A stretch of 64,000 nucleotides of DNA from contig NZ_JASHIK010000001.1 of NCBI RefSeq assembly GCF_030733745.1, positions 1-64,000 of the forward strand. The letters run 5' to 3'. Below the pieces are notes generated by a model that saw nothing but the letters and a program-made list of their open reading frames with translations, made no database searches and was not told the origin of the DNA. The position numbers and the translations under genes are program-made. Of the stretch, positions 39,604 through 46,665 are shown piece after piece. The stretch comes from Stappia sp. MMSF_3263. GTDB lineage: Bacteria > Pseudomonadota > Alphaproteobacteria > Rhizobiales > Stappiaceae. Every line of letters starts with the position of its first letter. Position 1 is the stretch's first letter.

Positions 39604-40634
39604 AGACTGTTTTTTCCGCCGGCCAACTTGCCCACGATCCCAGGCACGAGATTTCCGATGGCACCCTGAAACCGGCCGTGGAGATTCCGGCCCGCGCCGA
39701 AATGGTCCGCGACGCGGTGCTGGCGCGCGGCCTTGGCGAAATCCTCGAACCGGAGGATTTCGGCATGGAGCCGTTGGCGCGCGTCCATGATGCCGATTAT
39801 CTCGCTTTCCTGGAGAGCTTCTGGACCCGTTGGACCAATGCCGGCCGCTCCGGCGAGGCGTTTCCCTTCGTCTGGCCCGTGCGCGGGCTGAACATCGATC
39901 CCGTTCCCGATCACATCGACGGGTTGCTCGGGCGCTATTCCTTCGATGCCGGGACCCCGATGGGGGAACACACATTCGCGGCCGCGCGCGCGAGTGCCAA
40001 TTCCGCACTGACCGCAGCGCGCCTGGTTGCCGGCGGCGAGCGCGCCGCCTTTGCGCTTTGCCGTCCGCCCGGACACCACGCCGCGGCCGATTATTACGGC
40101 GGCTACTGCTTCCTCAACAATGCGGCGATCGCGGCACAATGGTTGCGCGATGCCGGCGCCGAGCGCGTCGCGCTGCTTGACGTCGACTACCACCACGGAA
40201 ATGGCACGCAGGCGATCTTCTACGAGCGTTCGGACGTCCTGTTCCTGTCCGTCCACGCCGACCCGCGCGAGGAATATCCCTACTTCCTCGGCCATGCCGC
40301 CGAAACCGGCACGGGCGAGGGAGCCGGTTTCACCGCCAACTATCCGCTGGAACTGGGGGCCGACTGGGACGCATGGTCCCGGGCGCTCGAGGCAAGCCTT
40401 GCGCGCGTTGCGCAGTACAACCCGGACACGCTGGTCGTCTCGCTCGGCCTGGATCCCTATGAGCAGGATCCGATCTCGCGCTTCCGCCTCACAAGTGACG
40501 ACTTCACCCGCATGGGTGCACGTCTCGCGGCCGCCGGCCTGCCCACCGTCTTCGTCATGGAAGGGGGCTATGCCGTCGAGGCGCTTGGCGTCAATTGCGT
40601 CAATGTGCTGGCCGGTTTCGAGGCGGGCAGCTGA
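39600..40634 (+). CDS. histone deacetylase family protein / acetylpolyamine amidohydrolase-like
   Basis: A 344-residue zinc hydrolase of the arginase-deacetylase fold. The catalytic His pair is H159/H160 in RPPGHHAAADYYGGYCFLNN; zinc ligands are in LLDVDYHHGNGTQ and SLGLDPYEQDP. The extended N-terminal loop with PVPDHIDGLLGRYSFDAGTP and the GLDPYEQDP block resemble bacterial acetylpolyamine amidohydrolases (AphA) more than AcuC. Likely substrates are acetylated polyamines or similar small amides, in the cytoplasm. It starts inside galM (ATGA) and ends four bases from the convergent HAD gene. Confidence 0.85.
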   Translation: MKTVFSAGQLAHDPRHEISDGTLKPAVEIPARAEMVRDAVLARGLGEILEPEDFGMEPLARVHDADYLAFLESFWTRWTNAGRSGEAFPFVWPVRGLNIDPVPDHIDGLLGRYSFDAGTPMGEHTFAAARASANSALTAARLVAGGERAAFALCRPPGHHAAADYYGGYCFLNNAAIAAQWLRDAGAERVALLDVDYHHGNGTQAIFYERSDVLFLSVHADPREEYPYFLGHAAETGTGEGAGFTANYPLELGADWDAWSRALEASLARVAQYNPDTLVVSLGLDPYEQDPISRFRLTSDDFTRMGARLAAAGLPTVFVMEGGYAVEALGVNCVNVLAGFEAGS

Positions 40635-40638
40635 AGCC

Positions 40639-41256
40639 TCAGAAGACGAAACCGAGGTCGCGCAGCGCGCGCTCGAGAGGTTCGGCGCCGGTGAAGTGGA
40701 TTGCATGCATCCCGATGTCGCGTGCCGCCTCGACATTGGCCGGGCTGTCGTCGATGAACACGGTCTGCCCTGGGTCGAGGTCGTTGCGCGCGAACAGCAC
40801 CTCGTAGATGCGCCGGTCCGGCTTGATCAGGCCCTCATGGGCGGAGACCACCACGTCGATGAAGTCCTCGGCGAGGAAGGGAAACCGCTCGCGACATTCG
40901 GCGAATTTCTCGCGTGAGAAGTTGGTGATTGCATAGAGCGGCACGCCTGCTGCCTTCAGTGCCTTGAGAATGGCGACACTGCCCGGAACTTCGCCGGGCA
41001 CCATTTCATGCCAGCGGGTATCCCAGGCACGGATCGGCTCTTCCTGGTCGGGGTGGCGCGCGATCGCCTCGGCAATGGCCTCGGAGAAACTGCGACCCCG
41101 GTCCTGCTCCAGGTTCCATTCAGGCGGCAGGACCTCTGCCAGAAACCGGTCTGCATGCTCCTCGTTGCCGAAGAACTCGCGATAAAGAAGGCGCGGATCC
41201 CATTGGATCAGCACGTTTCCGATATCGAAGACGACCGTGTCGGGGCTGCGTGGCAT
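40639..41256 (-). CDS. HAD family hydrolase (phosphatase)
   Basis: A 205-residue haloacid dehalogenase-fold enzyme. Motif I is VFDIGNVL (Asp nucleophile, with Asn at the usual second Asp position two further), motif II ITNFS, motif III Lys in LIKPDRRIYE and motif IV FIDDSPANVEA. The pattern fits the YihX-like sugar-phosphate phosphatase or epoxide-hydrolase N-terminal branch. AGGAG precedes the ATG at 41256; a longer frame from 41361 is not needed. Divergent from the PhnD-like gene. Confidence 0.87.
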   Translation of the reverse strand: MPRSPDTVVFDIGNVLIQWDPRLLYREFFGNEEHADRFLAEVLPPEWNLEQDRGRSFSEAIAEAIARHPDQEEPIRAWDTRWHEMVPGEVPGSVAILKALKAAGVPLYAITNFSREKFAECRERFPFLAEDFIDVVVSAHEGLIKPDRRIYEVLFARNDLDPGQTVFIDDSPANVEAARDIGMHAIHFTGAEPLERALRDLGFVF

Positions 41257-41315
41257 GATGGCTCCTGAAGGGATGAGTCGAACCGACCCGAAGACGAGGG
41301 CCCCGTAACGAGGGC

Positions 41316-42503
41316 ATGATGGAGAAACTGGCGCGAGGAAACCGCGCCGGGCAAGCGGCAAGTGCGATGTGGCGAGACTTTCAATCCGTTTTCCCGCCAG
41401 CTCATGGCGTGATTGTGACGGCGGGTGTCCGGTTGTTGGCGCTGTCGCTGGCGCTGATTGTGCTGTTCATGCTGGCAGCGGGAGTTGCAGGCGGTGCGCG
41501 TGCCCAGGCACCGGACGCCGAGGCTGGAGACTTTGGTGGAGGAGATGAGCCGGCCGCGCACGTTCCCTGGACCGGCGAAGTTGCAACACCGGATGAGGGA
41601 ACGTCGTCGCTCGCCGGTACGCCTTTCGATCCGGCTCGTCTTGCGCTCTTGCCGCAATTGCGCGTCGGGCTGGTGCTCGATCCTGCGGCTGGCGACTTCG
41701 ACCGCGCGGCGCCGTTCCGCGAGGCGCTGGAGCGCGGGTTGCGGCTGCCCGTACTGCTGGTCGCCTATCGCGACCTGTCGCGGCTGCAGCGCGCACTCGT
41801 TGCCGGCGAGGTCGACTACGCGCCGCTGTCGGCATCCGCCTATGCCCAGGCGCAGCGCATGTGCGGCTGTCTGGTGCCGCTGCTCTCGCCGCGCGCCGGG
41901 GACGGGTCGGCCGGGTGGCATGCGGTGGCGCTGGTTGCCCGGGACAGCCCGCTGCAGCGGCTTGCCGATCTGGCTGGGGCCCGTGTCGCGACAGGGCCGC
42001 TGCAATCGACCGGTGCGCGGCGGGTTCCGCTGGCAGCGCTTGCGGCGGAAGGGCTGGACGCCGAACGCGATCTTGCCGCACTCGTGGCCCATGCCGATCC
42101 GCTGGCGGCGGCCGACGCCGTGCGGCGCGGCGATGCCGACGTTTCCTTTGGCTGGTCATCCCTGCGGGGCGATGTGGCAGAGGGATACTCGCGCGGCACG
42201 CTCCGGGATATTTTCGAGCGTGACGGCGCGGCCGCATCGCTGCGGATCCTGTGGGCGTCGCCGCCCATTCCCAACGCCGCGCATGCGGCGCGCGATACGC
42301 TGCCGGAGCCGATCCGTGCGGCGATCGTGGAGCTCTTGTCGGAAACGGCGGAGGGGGAGGGGGGCTTCGAGGCGGCGCGCGCCATTTCGCCCTTCGGCTT
42401 TGTGCCAGTCGAGGCGCAGGATTATGCGCCGGTGCTGGCGACATTCGACGGGCAGGACGGTGCTCCGGCCGGGAGGCTGCGCCCGCTCTCCCCGCCCAGG
42501 TAG
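41316..42503 (+). CDS. PhnD/SsuA/transferrin-like substrate-binding protein (orphan)
   Basis: A 395-residue exported protein. About 35 N-terminal residues precede a hydrophobic segment (VRLLALSLALIVLFMLAAG) ending in ARAQAP, so it is either a long signal peptide or an anchored form. A short acidic linker is followed by a PhnD-like periplasmic-binding fold: LRVGLVLDPAAGDFDRAAPFRE, GEVDYAPLSASAYAQA, SPLQRLADLAGARVATG, GDADVSFGWSS and RDTLPEPIRAAIVEL. No permease or ATPase gene is nearby, so it may serve a distant transporter or a sensor. The ligand is unknown. Confidence 0.72.
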   Translation: MMEKLARGNRAGQAASAMWRDFQSVFPPAHGVIVTAGVRLLALSLALIVLFMLAAGVAGGARAQAPDAEAGDFGGGDEPAAHVPWTGEVATPDEGTSSLAGTPFDPARLALLPQLRVGLVLDPAAGDFDRAAPFREALERGLRLPVLLVAYRDLSRLQRALVAGEVDYAPLSASAYAQAQRMCGCLVPLLSPRAGDGSAGWHAVALVARDSPLQRLADLAGARVATGPLQSTGARRVPLAALAAEGLDAERDLAALVAHADPLAAADAVRRGDADVSFGWSSLRGDVAEGYSRGTLRDIFERDGAAASLRILWASPPIPNAAHAARDTLPEPIRAAIVELLSETAEGEGGFEAARAISPFGFVPVEAQDYAPVLATFDGQDGAPAGRLRPLSPPR

Positions 42504-42542
42504 CGCGTGAAGGCCTGTTTCAGCGCGGATGTAGGACCGACC

Positions 42543-43157
42543 CTAGTTGCAGCACTCGACGCTGGTGCTCACGCGCGGCCGCATGAAATAGGTATCGCTC
42601 AGCCCGATCGTCGTGGTGTTGAAGACATCCTTGAGAACATTTGCGAAGGCCGGCCTGTGATTGTACTCTGCATGGGTGACGATCAGATAGCTGTCCTTCT
42701 GCTTCGCCAGTTCCGCCGGTATTTCGATCGGGGGAGCGGTGTTGGAGCCCCACTGGCTGGTGTTCATCGCCCGGCTCCAGACCACGCGCGGCTGGTCCTT
42801 CTCCTTGATCCAGACACTGGCCACCACCAGCTTCAACTCGCCCTCCGGATACGGATCGAGCACTGCCCTGGACAGTTTCATCAGGTCGTTGACCTCGGAG
42901 GTTTTCAGTTTGTCAGCCTGCGCGACAAGGTCGGCGACCGAACTTGCAGCCTGGCTGACCTTGCGATCGAGCGTGAGGGCGGAATTCAACTCGTTCATGC
43001 CGAGGAAGAGCACCAGCATGAAGGGCAGAACGAGGGCGAACTCCACCGCGGCAACGCCCTTTCGGTCACGCGCCAGCGCCAGTGTCAGGCGGGTTGCCGC
43101 GCGCCGCAGGATACGGCTCGGCACGCCGCGCGTGTCTTTCGGATTGGCCTGATACAT
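42543..43157 (-). CDS. TadE/TadG-like pilus pseudopilin (second)
   Basis: A 204-residue protein with a class IV prepilin-like N-terminus: basic leader, then GVAAVEFALVLPFMLVLFLGMNE (split), in which the G|VAAVEF site resembles prepilin cleavage. The rest is a periplasmic domain with a Cys pair at the very C-terminus (ECCN). It follows the other TadE gene by two bases. The role is as minor pseudopilin of the Flp/Tad machine, probably processed by CpaA. Confidence 0.8.
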   Translation of the reverse strand: MYQANPKDTRGVPSRILRRAATRLTLALARDRKGVAAVEFALVLPFMLVLFLGMNELNSALTLDRKVSQAASSVADLVAQADKLKTSEVNDLMKLSRAVLDPYPEGELKLVVASVWIKEKDQPRVVWSRAMNTSQWGSNTAPPIEIPAELAKQKDSYLIVTHAEYNHRPAFANVLKDVFNTTTIGLSDTYFMRPRVSTSVECCN

Positions 43158-43159
43158 CG

Positions 43160-43732
43160 TCAGTTGCTCGCCTGCTGCGTGGACCAGGGGAAGGGCTCGT
43201 TGCGGAACACCGTTGTCGCGACCAGGAGGCGGTCGCCCGAGGACAGATCGCCGTAATTGGTCTTCATCATCGAGGTGAACATCGGCCAGCGATACAGGGC
43301 CCGCACGATGATGATCTCGCCCGCTTCGCCGTGGTTGTAGCCGATATCGGAGGTGACATCGCCATCCTTGATCAGCGGCTTGGACGAGTAACCCGAGAAA
43401 TTGTTGATGCGTTCGACATCGATGGTCAGGCGATCCGAAGTGATCGGAAAGCCCGAAAGGCGCTCAAGCATCGATTCCTTGAACTTGCCTGCATCAAATC
43501 CTTGTGCGTGCGCCTGGCCCGTGCGGATCGTGCGGGCGGCGTCGAGCACCGCGTTGCTGAGAACCTGGTCCGCGAAGAAGGCAAGACCGATCTCGATCGT
43601 CCCGAACAGAAGCATGAGGAAGGGAATGGCGACGAACCCGAATTCGATCGCCGTCGTTCCTTCCTTGTTGCGCAGAACCGCGCGGATCGGGCGCAACCGC
43701 GCGAAACGACGGGTTTTTTGCTGCTTCAGCAT
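43160..43732 (-). CDS. TadE-like pilus pseudopilin (first)
   Basis: A 190-residue protein with a basic leader and GTTAIEFGFVAIPFLMLLFG, a TadE signature with a G|TTAIEF processing site. The exported domain contains ARTIRTGQAHAQGFD and YRWPMFTSM, both typical of alphaproteobacterial TadE. It is followed two bases later by the second TadE-like gene, and preceded by the CpaC-N-like gene on the same strand. Confidence 0.85.
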   Translation of the reverse strand: MLKQQKTRRFARLRPIRAVLRNKEGTTAIEFGFVAIPFLMLLFGTIEIGLAFFADQVLSNAVLDAARTIRTGQAHAQGFDAGKFKESMLERLSGFPITSDRLTIDVERINNFSGYSSKPLIKDGDVTSDIGYNHGEAGEIIIVRALYRWPMFTSMMKTNYGDLSSGDRLLVATTVFRNEPFPWSTQQASN

Positions 43733-43815
43733 CAGTTGGGCACTCGCTTGTGACAGGGCATGCGGGGTTCAACAAAGCGGTTCGGAGGGTTGCGGGCGCG
43801 GCGACCGCGCCGGCA

Positions 43816-44289
43816 TCAGTTCGTCGCGCCGGCGGCCTTTTCCGACATGTCGTTACGCTGGGTCGACTGCTTGGTCAGCAATTCGTAGCCGGCCTCGCTG
43901 TCGCCGACCCGGAGTACGGGCTCGCAGGAAGGTGAGCAGGAATAGGTCGAACGCGCCAACTTGCGCTGCACGGTGATGACATCGCCGGTCACGGCGCCGA
44001 CGGTGATCACCTCGTCGATGATCGGCTCGCCGTCCTTGTCGAGGATGACGAGGTTTGTCGTGCCATAGAGCTTGCCCGTCACCACCACCGTCTGGCGGTC
44101 ATACATGGTGACGTCGGCGATTGCCGGATTGCCGACGATGACGGTGTCGGCAGGCGCATCGATGCGGAACACCTTGGCGCGGTCGGTCATGACGTGAACG
44201 CCGGTTTCCTCGGCAATGGCGGCGCCGGCCAGGGCGGTCATGAGAACCGCCAGCATCGGGGCGCGAAGAAGATCGCGAATATGCGGCAT
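43816..44289 (-). CDS. pilus assembly protein N-terminal domain protein (CpaC/RcpA N-domain-like)
   Basis: A 157-residue exported protein. The signal peptide ends at AIAEE. The core (VFRIDAPADTVIVGNPAIADVTMYDRQTVVVTGKLYGTTNLVILD, split) matches the N-terminal domain of Tad secretins and BON-linked partners: the same pattern VxNPEVADAVV...GxxxGxxxLFLF occurs in CpaC here. There is no secretin ring domain. A Cys pair (CSPSC) lies near residue 120. GAGGAG precedes the start. It heads a minus-strand unit with the two TadE genes, divergent from flp. Confidence 0.8.
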   Translation of the reverse strand: MPHIRDLLRAPMLAVLMTALAGAAIAEETGVHVMTDRAKVFRIDAPADTVIVGNPAIADVTMYDRQTVVVTGKLYGTTNLVILDKDGEPIIDEVITVGAVTGDVITVQRKLARSTYSCSPSCEPVLRVGDSEAGYELLTKQSTQRNDMSEKAAGATN

Positions 44290-44705
44290 CGATCTGTGCT
44301 CCTCGGAGAAATTCCTACCCGAGCGTGAAGGATATTGGTGAAGGAAGACCTAACACGCTCTGCTGCCGGGGGCGTTTTGCGAGCATCGTTAACATGACCG
44401 GCGCAGGTCCCTGGCCGGTTTGGCGCCGGCCCGGTTGCAGAGGTGCGACAACCGCTCACCGGATTGGCGAGAGAGATCGGGTCGGCCAGTGGAACCCTCG
44501 GCGGGGATCATGGTTAAGATCTTTGGAAATGTATTTCCTATGTATTAACTATACTTCTTCTCGATGGGAGGTTGTTGGCGTGGGTCATGGAATTTAACTT
44601 TGTGGCAAGGTGTGCTGCCTATAGTGACTTCATCTTCGAACGACCGAATAAAAACAGGTCGGCGAGATGGTGCAGACAAAACAAGTGAAAGTTAGGAGCC
44701 AACCC
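44290..44705. other. intergenic region between the divergent pilus units
   Basis: About 415 bases with an AT-rich part (44510-44640). It must carry the flp promoter and that of the minus-strand pilus genes. A possible -10 TATAGT lies at 44620-44625; the matching -35 is not clear. No TTAA-N7-TTAA CtrA site was found here by eye. Confidence 0.45.
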
Positions 44706-44885
44706 ATGAAGAATCTCTTTGCTCGTTTCGCGAACGACGAATCTGGTGCGACCGCCATCGAGTATGGCCTGATTGCAGGTCTGATCGGCGTCGCCATCAT
44801 TGCCGCGATCACGGCTGCTGGTGGTTCGATCACCGCGATGTTCACCCGCGTTGCTACCGAGCTGAACACCGCCGCCTCCCAGTAA
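44706..44885 (+). CDS. flp: Flp-family type IVb pilin
   Basis: A 59-residue major pilin of the Tad pilus. A short basic leader (MKNLFARFANDESG) is followed by the cleavage site G|ATAIEYGLIAGLI, with Glu at +5 and Tyr at +6 as required for the Flp family; the rest is a hydrophobic helix and a short tail (TAMFTRVATELNTAASQ). It is cleaved by CpaA, encoded next. GTTAGGAG precedes the ATG. A stable hairpin and a terminator follow, consistent with high expression of pilin relative to the assembly genes. Confidence 0.96.
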   Translation: MKNLFARFANDESGATAIEYGLIAGLIGVAIIAAITAAGGSITAMFTRVATELNTAASQ

Positions 44886-44911
44886 GGTCGGCTGTACCGC
44901 TTTCACCGGGT

Positions 44912-44933
44912 GTCCCGGCAGCAATGCCGGGAC
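44912..44933 (+). other. stable hairpin downstream of flp
   Basis: Perfect 9-bp stem GTCCCGGCA/TGCCGGGAC with a GCAA tetraloop, 26 bases after the flp stop and not followed by Ts. It could protect the flp mRNA 3' end. Confidence 0.55.
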
Positions 44934-44951
44934 GCGTGAAAGCGCCTGATG

Positions 44952-44980
44952 CGGGCGGCGGGAGCCGCCCGTTTCCGTTT
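44952..44980 (+). terminator. terminator or attenuator between flp and cpaA
   Basis: 8-bp stem CGGGCGGC/GCCGCCCG with a GGGA loop followed by TTTCCGTTT. Partial termination here would separate pilin from assembly-gene expression. Confidence 0.6.
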
Positions 44981-45099
44981 GGGTGCCGTTCCGGGGGCGC
45001 GGGCGTCAACCGGCCCTTAAGGGGTTGGGCCTACAAGGGCAGAGATGGCCGATCCTCCAGCCTGACGATCGGCAATGGCGAAAATGGGAAGGGTGATAC

Positions 45100-45606
45100 A
45101 TGATCGAGGCCGCGCTTCTGGTTGTGTTTCCGTGCCTGGTGGCCTTTGCCGGCGCGTCCGACCTGTTCACCATGACCATTCCCAACCGGGTATCGCTTCT
45201 TCTTGTTGCCGGCTTCGCCGTACTGGCGCCTGCCGTCGGCCTTGCTCCCGCGGCAGTCGGGTTTCATGTCGCCGCGGCCGGCATCGCCCTTGCCGTGGGC
45301 ATCACATTCTTCGCTCTCGGCTGGATGGGCGGCGGTGACGCCAAGATGATGACGGCAATCGCCCTCTGGTTCGGCCTGACGCCGGCGCTCGGCGATTTCC
45401 TGCTGATTGCCAGTGTCTACGGCGCCGTGCTGACCCTTGCCGTTCTTTACTTCCGGTCCATCGTCCTGCTTCCGGCCTTCGTCTACAGGGCCGAATGGAT
45501 TGCCCGACTGCATGACGGGCGGAACGGCATCCCCTATGGCATTGCCATCGCCGTGGCCGCCCTTCACGTCTATCCCCATTCGATCTGGTTCCGCGCCCTG
45601 CTGTAA
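45100..45606 (+). CDS. cpaA: Flp prepilin peptidase (A24 family)
   Basis: A 168-residue, polytopic inner-membrane aspartic peptidase with about five hydrophobic segments. The catalytic aspartates are in AGASDLFTMTIPNR and in the family motif GGGDAKMM. There is no N-terminal methylase domain, as usual for CpaA/TadV. It processes Flp and the TadE-like proteins. GGAAGGG precedes the ATG. Confidence 0.95.
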   Translation: MIEAALLVVFPCLVAFAGASDLFTMTIPNRVSLLLVAGFAVLAPAVGLAPAAVGFHVAAAGIALAVGITFFALGWMGGGDAKMMTAIALWFGLTPALGDFLLIASVYGAVLTLAVLYFRSIVLLPAFVYRAEWIARLHDGRNGIPYGIAIAVAALHVYPHSIWFRALL

Positions 45607-45848
45607 GGCGATAGACGGGCTCTCGGCGCGTGTGGCATCCCGACTCGTTGCCGTCAGGGATCAAGAAATTAACGAACGATAAACGAAGTCGAAGCTTCGA
45701 TTTGAATTTGCGAAAAGTTTAAGGCCTGTTCATCAACATTGCTCACACCTGATTAACCATGTCTTGACCATTTACCCGCAACAGTAATCGCACGATGACC
45801 GCTGGCGCATCCGCGTCCGGTCCAGTCCGATCGATGCGGGTAACAGTT
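45607..45848. promoter_or_regulatory. AT-rich region upstream of cpaB with CtrA-like sites
   Basis: A 240-base, AT-rich gap that probably carries the promoter of cpaB-F and tadBC. TTAA-CCATGTC-TTGA (45753-45767) and TTAA-CGAACGA-TAAA (45669-45683) each differ by one base from the CtrA consensus TTAA-N7-TTAA. A 12-base palindrome TCGAAGCTTCGA lies at 45689-45700. Regulation by CtrA is inferred. Confidence 0.4.
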
Positions 45849-46625
45849 ATGAAGATCGCGCGTTTCGCAATTCTGGGCGTTTCCCTCGGTGCCGGCCTCC
45901 TGGTGGCGCGGATGGTGATGAGCCCCGCTCCCGAGCCGGTCGCAGAACCGGTGATGGTGACGGAGACGGTGGAAAAGGACGAGGTCCTGACCGCGTCGCA
46001 GGACATCGGCCTCGGCCAGGTTGTCAATCCGGACGATCTTTCCTGGACAAGCTGGCCGCGTGACCTCGCCCCCGCGACCGCGATCCTGCGTTCGCAGCGC
46101 CCTGATGCAATGGCCGAGATGGCCGGCCGCATCGCCAAGGCTCCTCTCTACCAGGGCGAGCCGCTGCGCGAAGAACGCCTGATCAACAGCGACCGCGGGT
46201 TCATGTCCACCATCCTGCCCAAGGGCAAGCGCGCGATCGCGGTCTCCGTCGAGGCGTTGACGGCGGCCGGCGGCTTCATCCTGCCGGGCGACAAGGTCGA
46301 CGTGATCCTGACCCGGCAGACCGCGGCGCGGTCCGGCAATACCTTCACCAGCGAGACCATCCTTCAGAATGTCCGCGTCCTGGCGATCGACACCACGACC
46401 GCCGGCGAGCAGGACGAGAAGGCGCTTCCCCCCGGCCAGACGGCGACGCTGGAACTCGAGCCGACCCAGGCCGAGGTCGTGGCCCAGGCCTCGCAGCTCG
46501 GCACCATCGCACTGGTCCTGCGTTCCGCCCAGGATTCGGCCGACGATGCCGAACCCGCCATCATCGGCGGTGGCGTGAACTTCGTGAAATTCGGCGTTGC
46601 CAGCCAGATACAGACGCAGCGTTGA
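45849..46625 (+). CDS. cpaB: Flp pilus assembly protein CpaB
   Basis: A 258-residue protein with an N-terminal membrane helix (ARFAILGVSLGAGLLVAR), a SAF-like domain (about residues 45-115, with DIGLGQVVNPDDLSW and YQGEPLREERLI) and an RcpC/CpaB domain with LPKGKRAIAVSVEA and FILPGDKVDVILT. It links inner membrane and secretin. Starts at 45834 or 45795 are possible; 45849 gives the usual MK-ARFAILG N-terminus. No strong ribosome site is seen. Confidence 0.92.
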   Translation: MKIARFAILGVSLGAGLLVARMVMSPAPEPVAEPVMVTETVEKDEVLTASQDIGLGQVVNPDDLSWTSWPRDLAPATAILRSQRPDAMAEMAGRIAKAPLYQGEPLREERLINSDRGFMSTILPKGKRAIAVSVEALTAAGGFILPGDKVDVILTRQTAARSGNTFTSETILQNVRVLAIDTTTAGEQDEKALPPGQTATLELEPTQAEVVAQASQLGTIALVLRSAQDSADDAEPAIIGGGVNFVKFGVASQIQTQR

Positions 46626-46665
46626 GCGTGGAAGCGGCGCGGCAATGACGGCAAGGAGAACTCGG

